33,800 bases of DNA from Haloarcula amylolytica JCM 13557 (lineage in GTDB: Archaea; Halobacteriota; Halobacteria; Halobacteriales; Haloarculaceae). The translations under genes were made by a program, and so were the position numbers. The notes under the pieces were generated by a model. The model saw nothing but the letters and a program-made list of their open reading frames with translations, searched no databases and was not told the origin of the DNA. Shown one piece after another: positions 23,182-30,506 of this stretch (position 1 is the first letter of the stretch; every line of letters starts with the position of its first letter). Location: positions 1 through 33,800 of the forward strand of contig NZ_AOLW01000014.1 in assembly GCF_000336615.1 (NCBI RefSeq). Direction: 5' to 3'.

Positions 23182-23207
23182 AATTCACTTCGCACACGGG
23201 GGGTGTG
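23182..23207 (+). repeat. Origin recognition box 9
   Basis: AATTCACTTCGCACACGGGG followed by GGTGTG. The four downstream boxes start 39-44 bases apart and face the same way. Confidence 0.72.
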
Positions 23208-23235
23208 ATCCGACGAAATAACAACAGTTGTCGTC

Positions 23236-23622
23236 TTATTCGTCCGGGTTGACTGGCCCTTTATATTTGGAGATTACCTTATCGCCTTCCCGCCACTGCC
23301 AGTAATAGTAGCGGTTGTCGTTGATCTCCTTGATCGTGACTGTAGCTTTCGGCGGGACGTTGTCCGGAAGCTCATCCTGCCGCTCGTCAACCTCGTCCTC
23401 ATCCGAGTCCTCCTCGAGGCGGACCTCGCAAGCTTTGTGCTCTGCTAGCTCCTCGATGTAGCGTGCAACGTGCTGGAGTTGGTCTGGAGAGTAGCCATTG
23501 AGTGTGTTGAGGATATCTGTCGGGAGGTCCGCCGGCGGGGTCGGTGGCTCGTGGGAGATTAGCGGTTGGCTTGTGTTAACCAACAAAGCGCGTATTGGCA
23601 TAGATTTGTTGGTTAACCACAT
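23236..23622 (-). CDS. Hypothetical protein, DUF6788-like
   Basis: Up to 128 residues. The centre has an acidic helical region (LNGYSPDQLQHVARYIEELA, then EEDSDEDEVDERQDELPD). The C-terminus has VTIKEINDNRYYYWQWREGD and SKYKGPVNP, which resembles the small DUF6788-type haloarchaeal proteins that I know from memory. Function unknown; the fold at the end recalls a DNA-contacting beta hairpin. The frame opens at ATG 23622, but this lies 19 bp from the divergent gene's start and inside the inverted repeat, so the true start is probably the ATG at 23601 or a TTG just after it. Confidence 0.6.
   Translation of the reverse strand: MWLTNKSMPIRALLVNTSQPLISHEPPTPPADLPTDILNTLNGYSPDQLQHVARYIEELAEHKACEVRLEEDSDEDEVDERQDELPDNVPPKATVTIKEINDNRYYYWQWREGDKVISKYKGPVNPDE
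23575..23617. promoter_or_regulatory. 13-bp inverted repeat between divergent genes (operator-like)
   Basis: GTTAACCAACAAA (23575-23587) and its exact complement TTTGTTGGTTAAC (23605-23617) are separated by 17 bases. They cover the start region of the leftward gene and the expected promoter of the rightward gene (ATG 23642). A matching half-site TTAACCAACAAA lies at 24812-24823. This looks like a shared operator; the protein that binds is not known. Confidence 0.6.
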
Positions 23623-23641
23623 TTCGTGTTATCACGTCTTT

Positions 23642-23860
23642 ATGATAGACGACGGCAGCCGCCACCGCTCGTACTGCTTACTGCTGTTCAGCCGCGTCGA
23701 CACCCACGAGGCGGACCTCCGAGAGCAGGCGGCGAAGTATGGCCTCGAAGCCGAAATCGACGCCTTACTGCGCTACCTCGAGACGCACGGCGAGGTCGAC
23801 GACGACCGGCTCCCGGAGTGGGACGAGTATCAGGAGCTAGCGGTTGACTACGAGATGTGA
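23642..23860 (+). CDS. Small hypothetical protein divergent to the DUF6788-like gene
   Basis: 72 residues: MIDDGSRHRSYCLLLFSRVD, then THEADLREQAAKYGLEAEID, a helical stretch, and an acidic end. It looks like a compact, mostly helical cytosolic protein. No family recognised. The ATG at 23642 is chosen because the longer frame (from 23498) would run across the inverted repeat and the neighbouring gene's 5' end. It lies 25 bases beyond the right arm of the repeat, the distance at which a leaderless promoter would sit over that arm, so control through the repeat is likely. Confidence 0.55.
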   Translation: MIDDGSRHRSYCLLLFSRVDTHEADLREQAAKYGLEAEIDALLRYLETHGEVDDDRLPEWDEYQELAVDYEM

Positions 23861-23906
23861 CTATCCTGAGACCGACCGTCGTCGCCAGCCGTGCCGTCTG
23901 CCAGCG

Positions 23907-24341
23907 TCAGTTCGGGTCGTAGGGATTCGTTGCTGTATCGAGCCGATAGACATCCTCGACAGCGTCAAAATCGTCATCAAACGCATACAGGTAGCCGAGT
24001 CCCTCGGTTTGCATATACGCGATAATGCAGGCATCGACGAAGGAGAGGGGTTCGTGTTGGCGAAAGAGGGCCTTCCCTGTCGCGAGGGCGTCGGTGGTGA
24101 GGGAGTCGATGTGGAAGCGGGCGTTTTCTTCGATGCGATCAAGGAGATCGACGGCTGCGTCGTGGCCGGCGTGGGTCGTGAGGCCGTTGAGCGTTTCCGC
24201 GAGCACGTAGTCGAGGACGACTGCTTCCGGAAGCGTTCCATTGTCGATGCCTTGGAGCACCGGGAGCGCAACGTCGTGGGATCCATCCCGCCGATATGCG
24301 GCGGCAAAGAGGACTGTCGTATCGATGAGTGCCCGAGGCAT
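23907..24341 (-). CDS. vapC: VapC-type PIN ribonuclease toxin
   Basis: 144 residues, a complete PIN domain. The acidic residues expected for metal binding are present: Asp7 in ALIDTTVLFAAA, Glu49 in YVLAETLNGL, Asp103 in LSFVDACIIAYM, and Asp122-124 in YAFDDDFDAV. VapC toxins cleave RNA, usually tRNA or rRNA, when freed from their antitoxin. The ATG abuts the stop of the antitoxin (TAAATG), so the two are translationally coupled. No damage seen; this pair is probably functional, unlike the PIN gene at 6128-6633. Confidence 0.85.
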   Translation of the reverse strand: MPRALIDTTVLFAAAYRRDGSHDVALPVLQGIDNGTLPEAVVLDYVLAETLNGLTTHAGHDAAVDLLDRIEENARFHIDSLTTDALATGKALFRQHEPLSFVDACIIAYMQTEGLGYLYAFDDDFDAVEDVYRLDTATNPYDPN

Positions 24342-24593
24342 TTACTCGACGTCGACGCCCCAGGCGTCGTGATCGCTCGTTACATCGGTCGACTCCTCAC
24401 CAGCGTAGCCGTCAAAATCGGCGAACGTACCCGTTTGCTGTTGGATGACCTGCACTCGGATGCTCCCGTCGTCTTCGAGTTGCCAGCGGAGCTGATCACC
24501 ATCGTCGATATCGAGTTCACGTCGAATCCGGGCAGGGATGTTTGCTTGATTCCCGGACACCTTACTTTCGGCATCGATCCTGTCGCTGCTCAT
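24342..24593 (-). CDS. vapB: VapB-type antitoxin, AbrB/SpoVT-like
   Basis: About 83 residues. MSSDRIDAESKVSGNQANIP and ARIRRELDIDDGDQLRWQLE form a swapped-hairpin AbrB-type DNA-binding domain. The C-terminal part (FADFDGYAGEESTDVTSDHD) is acidic and should wrap around the toxin's active site. It likely represses its own operon and neutralises VapC, which starts directly at its stop. The frame opens at 24641, but the ATG at 24591-24593 removes a non-homologous head. Confidence 0.82.
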   Translation of the reverse strand: MSSDRIDAESKVSGNQANIPARIRRELDIDDGDQLRWQLEDDGSIRVQVIQQQTGTFADFDGYAGEESTDVTSDHDAWGVDVE

Positions 24594-24838
24594 ATCTCTC
24601 AGTAGGTAATCGTCTGTGAAAAGCCTAGTGTGTCGCCACACTACCCTGCGCTACAGGAGAGATTCCAATGGAAAGTCATTGATTTACTCCGAGAGTGGTG
24701 GGGACCGTCCCTTGGACCACGGAACATTTGCGCTATATTTTGTGATCCACCTAACGCATATGCCTGCATCACCGGAAACCCGGTGCGGGGCGGTGCAACG
24801 ACTCGGTCAACTTAACCAACAAAAGTAGATAGTAGCTG

Positions 24839-25884
24839 CCGCTCTTGTGTAGAGCTACGGAAAGACCCTGTAGTTACACTGAGCCGGCCATAATCTGGGA
24901 GTATGTCTTCTGCTCAGCCGGCGTTCGGCGCAACGTTTCGAGAGCTGATCGAGCTGGGCGTCGTTGATATCGACACCGAGCCGCTCGATGCCCGGATCGA
25001 GCGGCGACTCAAGGAATTCTGGGAGAATACGTCCTGTCCACGGTGCGGGCACAACTCCGTTCAAACGTGGCCGCATCTCGATCGCGTCTGGTGCCGTGAC
25101 TGCAATTTCAGGCCGGTCTACACCTACGGAACGCCGTTTCACGAGAAACACCTCACCTGCGGCGAGGTATTTCTCGCATTCACGCTCTACGCAGATACGT
25201 TGCTCAGTATCAACCAGATCGCACCGTTCTTGATCGGGCCTACAAAACCGTTCACACGGCGATTCAGGAGGTGGAAGCCGCGGTTCAGCGCGGCTTCCCC
25301 GCCGTCTGGAGACTCCTCGACCAGACTATCGATGGATCGATACAAGTGGACGAATCTGGCAGAGTCTGCTCGGGCTACAAAGGCCAAGAGCCGCCGCGGA
25401 ACAGCCGTTCTCGCGGCGGCTCATCCCAGACAGGTCGATCACGCTGGCGGGGCCGCCACGGTGATCAGTTGACACTCGTCGCGGCGTGCCGCGACTCGCT
25501 ACGTGTAATTCGTGGCCAACTGGGTATTGATTACGAAGGTGATCTTGAGCCTGTGATTCAGGAGGCTGAAGACCTCTCCCAGCCGCTGGGAGAGGTCTGG
25601 ACCGACGGACTCCAGGCATACCGACAGATGGACTTTGACCACCGAACGGTCGTACACAAAGGGAGGTACGTTTCGCCAGAAGGCGTCCATATTAACCAGG
25701 CTGAGTGCCTATTTTCGCTTGTTCAGCCGTAGTTGCGGAAGTTCCGCGGCCTGTCCAAGCAGGGCTTGGAACAGGCCGCTCACACCTTCGGCATCGTTCG
25801 CTCCCTCACCCTGGCTGGGGAATCCGTCCAGTCAACCATTGATTGTCTCGTTATCGGGGCTTTCCACAATTCTACATAAGAGCG
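24839..25884 (+). mobile_element. IS1595-type insertion element, inactive
   Basis: Near-perfect terminal inverted repeats, CGCTCTTGTGTAG (24840-24852) against CTACATAAGAGCG (25872-25884) with one mismatch, bracket the broken transposase gene. Target-site duplications could not be defined with confidence. Confidence 0.65.
24903..25879 (+). pseudogene. IS1595-family transposase, frameshift plus amber stop
   Basis: The N-terminus has a zinc ribbon (CPRCGHNSVQ and CRDCNF). A missing G near 25228 moves QIAPFL into another frame, where RAYKTVHTAIQEVEAAVQ continues. The DDE part has SIQVDESGRV and EVWTDGLQAY, then VHINQAECLFSLVQP followed by TAG at 25730-25732, where a TGG (Trp) codon is expected. 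LRKFRGLSKQGLEQAAHTFG then runs on to TAA at 25877-25879. Both changes would be needed to restore a full protein of about 325 residues. The gene is therefore inactive unless the deletion is a sequencing error; the amber codon is harder to explain that way. Confidence 0.82.
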
Positions 25885-25990
25885 AGAGCGAGACTCCTTT
25901 TGAAATAATAATGTCCATCGAATGCAGGTGTTTTCGATTGTTCACTCGCCCTCTGTGTTGATGACTGCCTCTTGCCCACCGGCCAATTTC

Positions 25991-28171
25991 TCATCCACGA
26001 AAGCCGAGCAACCGAAGGCCGTTTAGCGAGACGAGAACCGTTGACCCCTCGTGTCCGACTACGGCAAGCGGGAGCGGGATTCCACGGAGGAGGATCGTAC
26101 CGACCATGAGTGCAATCGCGCCGAAGGCGATGGCGAGATTGATGGTGAGTGTTCGGCGAGTCCTGCGGCCGAGGCCGAGTACGTAGGGAATCTTGCTGAG
26201 ATCATCGCCCATCAGTACCACATCAGCAGTATCGAGTGCGACATCAGTCCCTGCACCCCCCATCGCGATGCCGAGGGTCGCTGTGGCGAGGGCTGGGGCA
26301 TCGTTAACACCGTCACCGACCATCGCTACGTTCTCGTGTTGTTCGACCAGCTCTTCGATCGTCGCCACTTTCTCTTCCGGTAGCAGTTCCGCCTGGACTT
26401 CGTCGATGCCGACCTCGTCGGCAATGCGCTGTGCGACGCGCTCGTTATCGCCCGTCAGCATGACGATATGCTCCACGCCGAGCGATCGGAGCTTGTCGAT
26501 CATCTCGGCCGCGTCAGGGCGAACGGTATCGGTGAACGCAAGCCACCCCAAGACGCTGATGTCGACGTGACTCTCTCGGGCAACGAGGACGCTCGTTTTT
26601 CCCTCTTCCTCTAAGGTTTCGAGCCGGCTGAGGCCGGGTTTGAGACCGTCGACTGATTCGTCTCCGAGAACTGTCTGGAAGTAGCTCCGGTTCCCGATAT
26701 GGATGGTTTCCTCGCCGACGTCAGCTCGAACCCCCTTCCCGGCTACCGACTGAAACCGTGCGGCGTCGGGTGTGTCGAGTGATCGTTCGTCTGCTGCCGC
26801 CACGGTCGCACGAGCGAGGTGATGCTCCGAGCGGGCCTGCACTGCGGCCGCGAGCGAGAGAAGCGAGTCCTCGGTTAGTGTCTCGTCCGCCGCACTATCA
26901 CGGACGAATACGTCGGTCAACTGCGTGTCGCCCTGTGTGAGTGTGCCGGTCTTGTCGAAGGCGACTGCGTCGATATTCGCTGCTGTCTCGACGTGTTCGC
27001 CTCCCTTGAACAGCACGCCCTGCCTGCCACCGGAGGCGATTGCTGAGAGGACTGCCGCGGGCGTCGAGATGATGACCGCACACGGCGAGGCGGCGACCAT
27101 GAGCGTCATCGCGCGGTAGAACGTCCCCGTGAACTCACTTCCGAGCGCGAGTGGAATTGCGATAGCTGCGATTGTGAGCCCGAACACCCCGAGGACGTAC
27201 GGTTGTTCGAGCCGGTCGATGAGCCGCTGTGTCGGGGCCTTCTCGCTCTGGGCTTGTTCGACCATGGTGATAAGGCGGCTGATCGCCGACTCGTGGGCCT
27301 GCCGTGTGACTTCGATTTCGAGGCTCCCACTCTCGTTGATCGTGCCGCCGAACACCTCGTCGTCGGGTTCCTTCGGTACCGGGACGGATTCGCCGGTGAG
27401 CGAGGCCTGGTCGACCGTTCCCTCGCCGGACGTGACGACGCCGTCGAGCGCAATCTTGTCACCGGGGCGGACGACGAACACGTCACCGACATCGATGTCA
27501 TCGATGGGTACTGTGACCTCCTCACCGTCACGAAGGACCTGCGCTTCGTCCGGTCGCATCTCGACGAGCGACTTGATCGCCCGCCGCGAGCGGCCGATTG
27601 CGTAGTGTTGGAGCGTGTTCGACAGCGAGAACAGGAAGAGAAGCATCGCACCCTCGAAGGGTGCTCCGATCGAGAGCGCCCCGAGCGCGGCGACGATCAT
27701 CAACAGGTCGATGTCGACCGCACGGTGGCGCAGCGTCTCGATGGCCCCTTTGAGTCCGTACCACCCGCCGAAGACGTACGCGACGCCGTAGCCGCCCCAC
27801 ATGAGGAGTGGCGGGCCATTGAGCCATCCTGTCGCGAGGCCGGTTACCATCCCGAGCAAGGTTAGACCGACAAATACGGCCTCCTGCCTGAGTTCCGAGC
27901 GTGTGGTCACCTCGTCGGGGGCCGTGTCGCGCTCGTTCTCGATCGAGACGTTGCGGTCGCGGACCGCTTCTCGAAGTTGCACCCCCGAGGTGACGCTCTC
28001 GTCGTAGGTGATTCGAACGTTCCCCGTTCGGAACGAGACGTCGACATCGTGGACACCGGGTGTGTCTCCAAGGTAGCGTTCGAGAGCTCGCGCACCCGCT
28101 TCGCCGCGACCGCCTCGTCGTTCGATCTGGATGGTACAGGTCGATAGCGGAGGCGACTCAGTAACGGTCAC
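25991..28171 (-). CDS. P1B-type heavy-metal ATPase (SPC type)
   Basis: 726 residues. All catalytic parts are present: TGES (259-262), the membrane metal site ASPCA (SPC, 362-364), DKTGTLTQGD with Asp406, the nucleotide-site SEHHLARA (448-455), MLTGDN (571-576) and VGDGVNDAPAL (618-628). The last helix has HEGSTVLVSLN (707-717). SPC together with HEGST is typical of the P1B-4 group, which exports cobalt, iron or zinc. The N-terminal 70 residues look like a metal-binding domain that has lost the CxxC pair (one Cys12 only). The start is a GTG at 28169-28171. A UspA gene lies upstream on the same strand. Confidence 0.88.
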   Translation of the reverse strand: MTVTESPPLSTCTIQIERRGGRGEAGARALERYLGDTPGVHDVDVSFRTGNVRITYDESVTSGVQLREAVRDRNVSIENERDTAPDEVTTRSELRQEAVFVGLTLLGMVTGLATGWLNGPPLLMWGGYGVAYVFGGWYGLKGAIETLRHRAVDIDLLMIVAALGALSIGAPFEGAMLLFLFSLSNTLQHYAIGRSRRAIKSLVEMRPDEAQVLRDGEEVTVPIDDIDVGDVFVVRPGDKIALDGVVTSGEGTVDQASLTGESVPVPKEPDDEVFGGTINESGSLEIEVTRQAHESAISRLITMVEQAQSEKAPTQRLIDRLEQPYVLGVFGLTIAAIAIPLALGSEFTGTFYRAMTLMVAASPCAVIISTPAAVLSAIASGGRQGVLFKGGEHVETAANIDAVAFDKTGTLTQGDTQLTDVFVRDSAADETLTEDSLLSLAAAVQARSEHHLARATVAAADERSLDTPDAARFQSVAGKGVRADVGEETIHIGNRSYFQTVLGDESVDGLKPGLSRLETLEEEGKTSVLVARESHVDISVLGWLAFTDTVRPDAAEMIDKLRSLGVEHIVMLTGDNERVAQRIADEVGIDEVQAELLPEEKVATIEELVEQHENVAMVGDGVNDAPALATATLGIAMGGAGTDVALDTADVVLMGDDLSKIPYVLGLGRRTRRTLTINLAIAFGAIALMVGTILLRGIPLPLAVVGHEGSTVLVSLNGLRLLGFRG

Positions 28172-28184
28172 GCGATATCCCTAT

Positions 28185-28193
28185 GTACTGTAC
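28185..28193. promoter_or_regulatory. Short palindrome in the ATPase promoter
   Basis: GTACTGTAC, a 9-base odd palindrome, lies 14-22 bases before the GTG start, inside the stretch where the transcription start would be. It could be half of a metal-sensor operator; evidence is weak. Confidence 0.25.
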
Positions 28194-28296
28194 TATGGTT
28201 TTGTATTGTCGGTCTGTCATTGTGTTTCTGTCTGACTGCGTACGAAGCGGGTGTTTCACACGGTGGATTCTCGTCTGCTCCCCCGGTCCGAATGCT

Positions 28297-28725
28297 TCAG
28301 CTGATGATCGTCACCGGGATTCGCGCTCGGCGGGTAACTGTCTCGGCAACGCTCCCGAGAAGTGCACGGTCGATTCCTGAGCGGCCGTGGCTGCCCATGA
28401 CGATCTGATTGACATCGTGGTCGTCAGCGTATTCGAGGATTGCTCGTCCCGGTTTTCCGACTTCCGTGACGGTAACGAGTTCGGTATCACGTTCCGCCGC
28501 GAGGTCCGTAGCCGTCGCATGGATTCTGGTTGCTCGTTCTTTGGCATTGTCGTACCAGTCCTCGGCAACTGGTAAGCCGCCAGCCTCCACATCGATAACG
28601 GAGTCGAGAGGATTGATAACGTAAATCGAGGTGATGGGCGCGTCCGGGAAGGTCTCGATAGCGTATGTGAGCGCCCGCTCTGAAAGCGGGGAGCCGTCGA
28701 AGGCGATGAGAACGTTGACAGGCAT
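28297..28725 (-). CDS. UspA universal stress protein
   Basis: 142 residues, the standard single-domain size. MPVNVLIAFDGSPLSERALT is the typical start with the ATP-contacting Asp. QIVMGSHGRSGIDRALLGSV carries the nucleotide-binding loop G-2-G-9-G-S intact, so ATP binding is likely. It ends IPVTIIS, as usual. It is encoded 125 bp upstream of the metal ATPase on the same strand and may be expressed with it under metal stress. The protein is unrelated in detail to the degenerate two-domain UspA at 10831-11562. Confidence 0.9.
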   Translation of the reverse strand: MPVNVLIAFDGSPLSERALTYAIETFPDAPITSIYVINPLDSVIDVEAGGLPVAEDWYDNAKERATRIHATATDLAAERDTELVTVTEVGKPGRAILEYADDHDVNQIVMGSHGRSGIDRALLGSVAETVTRRARIPVTIIS

Positions 28726-28825
28726 GAGAAACTATTTGATGCTGAATTGAAATGAATGTACTGCTCAGTGGGTTGTGCGACGACGATTCGTCTTGGTGCG
28801 TTCAGATGAATCGGGTTGGGGAGCA

Positions 28826-29431
28826 TCACTCGTTTGGATTCGACGGTTGAACGCCAATCGTTTTGACAACCTGCTCCCTCGATTTGGTTGTATCGACCTC
28901 CGAGTAGTTCACACTCGAAGCGTCCATCGCCTGAAGCATGCCACTCACGCAACTCTTCGAACAGTACGTCAGTCTCGGTATCTTCGTCCTCTCTGGGGCC
29001 TCAGCGTCCTCAGCTTCCTCGCCTGGCGCCGAGAACGTGATCGTCGCATGCGAATCGTCAGTTCCGGTATCAAACTCTGTTGGTAGTGTCTCACTGTCAT
29101 CACGCAAGAACGTTTTGAGGCCTTGTTCGACGCGGCCCTGGTGAATATCGAACACCCCGCCGGTTCGGTCGTTGTATTCGATTCCACGGCGAACGATTCG
29201 GACAACGTGTTCGTTCCTGACTTCTCCTTCACGGTTGAGCTGGTTGACGGCACTCGCCGCATCGAAGGTGTTCAGCTGGGCTTCGAGTGATTCAGCCGTT
29301 TTTCGGGTCGCAGTTGCCCCAGCCTCGGCCCGAACGCCCATCGCCTGAATCCGAAACGTCGTGTCACAACACTCGAACTCGCGGTAGGTGTTCCCGAACC
29401 GTTCATAGACCGATGCGAGCGGACCCGTCAT
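28826..29431 (-). CDS. ApbE-like FAD:protein FMN transferase, C-terminally replaced
   Basis: About 201 residues. The N-terminal 120 residues match ApbE: FRIQAMGVRAEAGATATRKT, LEAQLNTFDAASAVNQLNRE and GGVFDIHQGRVEQGL, then DDSHATITFSAPG. ApbE enzymes attach FMN covalently to threonines of flavoproteins outside or inside the membrane. After TITFS the usual catalytic segment (NGLAKGY-like, and the metal-site Asp region) is absent; instead there is an acidic stretch and an unrelated tail ending QPSNPNE. The gene is therefore probably truncated by rearrangement and inactive. The ATG at 29431 follows the previous stop by 5 bases; a GTG at 29440 is possible. Confidence 0.6.
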   Translation of the reverse strand: MTGPLASVYERFGNTYREFECCDTTFRIQAMGVRAEAGATATRKTAESLEAQLNTFDAASAVNQLNREGEVRNEHVVRIVRRGIEYNDRTGGVFDIHQGRVEQGLKTFLRDDSETLPTEFDTGTDDSHATITFSAPGEEAEDAEAPERTKIPRLTYCSKSCVSGMLQAMDASSVNYSEVDTTKSREQVVKTIGVQPSNPNE

Positions 29432-29436
29432 CTCAG

Positions 29437-29769
29437 TCACTCTTCCTCTTCGTGTTCTTCCTCATGTTCTTCGTTCCCGTGTTCCTCTTCGTCTTCATCC
29501 TCGTCGTCCTCTTCATACTCCTCGTGTTCTTCGTCCTCGTATCCGGACTGTGTCTGGGCTGCTGGGGTGAACTCCTGATTCGGCGTCGGCGCATCCGCAG
29601 TAACCTGTTGTGAGTCGTCTGACGCAGGCGTATCTGGTGAGTTAGGTTGCTCGCCAGCCTGTGCGAGGCCGCCGCCGGGCAGAGCAAGGGCTCCAGCGAC
29701 ACCAGCTGTGAGGAGCGCACCGACGAGAGTGAATGCGACGAGTTTGTTCTTCGGGACAGGAACGCGCAT
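29437..29769 (-). CDS. Exported acidic, histidine-rich protein
   Basis: 110 residues. A signal peptide (MRVPVPKNKLVAFTLVGALL, then an Ala/Gly core ending near LAQA) suggests secretion. A Pro/Thr/Gln-rich linker leads to a C-terminal 34 residues made almost only of Glu, Asp, Gly and His (for example YEDEEHEEYEEDDEDEDEEE). Such Glu/His tails often bind divalent metals. It is directly upstream of the ApbE-like gene and probably forms an operon with it. The co-occurrence points to a surface redox or metal-handling function, but no family is recognised. The minus-strand reading is preferred because the other strand gives only a low-complexity Val/Phe/Leu frame. Confidence 0.7.
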   Translation of the reverse strand: MRVPVPKNKLVAFTLVGALLTAGVAGALALPGGGLAQAGEQPNSPDTPASDDSQQVTADAPTPNQEFTPAAQTQSGYEDEEHEEYEEDDEDEDEEEHGNEEHEEEHEEEE

Positions 29770-29881
29770 AATTAGCTACCCCTCTGTTTAGAACCGCTAT
29801 CTTCGGCGTGGCGGTCGTTGCATTCTGCCATTGCAGATAGAGGGTTGAGACAGGCTTAGTAAGGCGTTCGCGTCCAACCAT

Positions 29882-30366
29882 CGAATTTTCGTACGGCTAT
29901 CGAATCGATTCAGAGCGCGAGGTGGATTCTGAGTATGTATGTGACTTCGTTATCGAGCAACTGGCACTACTGGCAATCCCCTGTTTGCCCTGCGTACGGA
30001 ATGAAGCGTACTCGATCTGACGCGCTATCGATCTCCTCGTCCAAGCCGGATTGACTGGCGAGTATGAGCACTCACCGGTGATTACAGCGGACAACACGCT
30101 GACGCTACTGAAGAAGGAAACCGGGATCGGGTAGTGAGGTACTCTGTTCGGGTTAGCGCGCCGTCTGAGTGGCTACGCTGCTGGAAGTCTCGAAAATTTG
30201 TCCATATGGATGGGTGTGTGACAAGAATGGCCGCTTGGAGAGCCATCTGGGCAGTTTCCGCTGACCGAATCGGTCAAATCCACGCTTCACAGCCCTGCTA
30301 AACTCGCTGTAGTCTCAACATCACAACTGTGCCAGAAGTTGAGACCGGTGCTCTCAATGTATATGC
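29882..30366 (+). pseudogene. IS4-family element remnant, plus orientation
   Basis: The readable part at 30009-30134 gives YSI, a stop, RAIDLLVQAGLTGEYEHSPV and then TADNTLTLLKKETGIG with TAG at 30132-30134, the same ending as the pseudogene at 1045. The upstream 120 bases hold only scraps (GYR near 29900). Downstream, the sequence parallels the region 816-1044 in reverse orientation and ends with AGTTGAGACCGGTGCTCTCA (30337-30356), the shared end motif. Transposase and N-terminal end are gone. Confidence 0.75.
30337..30364 (-). repeat. IS4-type element end (copy at 30.3 kb)
   Basis: On the minus strand this reads ATATACATTGAGAGCACCGG followed by TCTCAACT, the same terminus as at 816, 7053, 7259, 7369 and 10564. 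Confidence 0.65.
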
Positions 30367-30506
30367 TCTGAGCGACACAGTAGTTCCCTCAACGTACTAT
30401 CATCTGTCAATATCGGGCGTTCTGCATGAACTGGAATGAATTTGTGCCTAACCTGTGGCCGATTTCGGCAATCGACTAAGTCAGATCCCCGGCCAGTACG
30501 ATCTGT

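Larger units (their letters stand above)
20968..23207. other. Replication origin region (ORB-flanked orc1/cdc6)
   Basis: Nine ORB-like boxes with the core CACACGG lie around one orc1/cdc6 gene: an inverted one at 20968-20995, four direct ones upstream of the gene (21323, 21431, 21515 and 21624), and four downstream (23055, 23099, 23138 and 23182). The pair of opposite-facing boxes at 20968 and 21323 encloses an AT-rich stretch, the arrangement known from haloarchaeal oriC regions. This is therefore probably a working origin of the replicon. Confidence 0.8.

Noticed and set aside
20968-23207. CRISPR array, because of repeated similar boxes
   Set aside because: Box spacing is irregular, the boxes occur on both sides of orc1 and include an inverted copy, and the core matches origin boxes; no cas genes.
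23844-24605. Plus-strand 253-residue frame over vapBC
   Set aside because: Antisense to two clearly recognised toxin-antitoxin genes.
27106-27865. Frames of 150-220 residues within the ATPase gene
   Set aside because: Out of frame or antisense to an intact, fully motif-supported P-type ATPase.
29287-29613. Plus-strand frame rich in Phe, Val and Leu that looks like a membrane protein
   Set aside because: It is the antisense of the Glu/Asp/His repeat tract; the hydrophobicity is an artefact of GAG/GAA codons read backwards.
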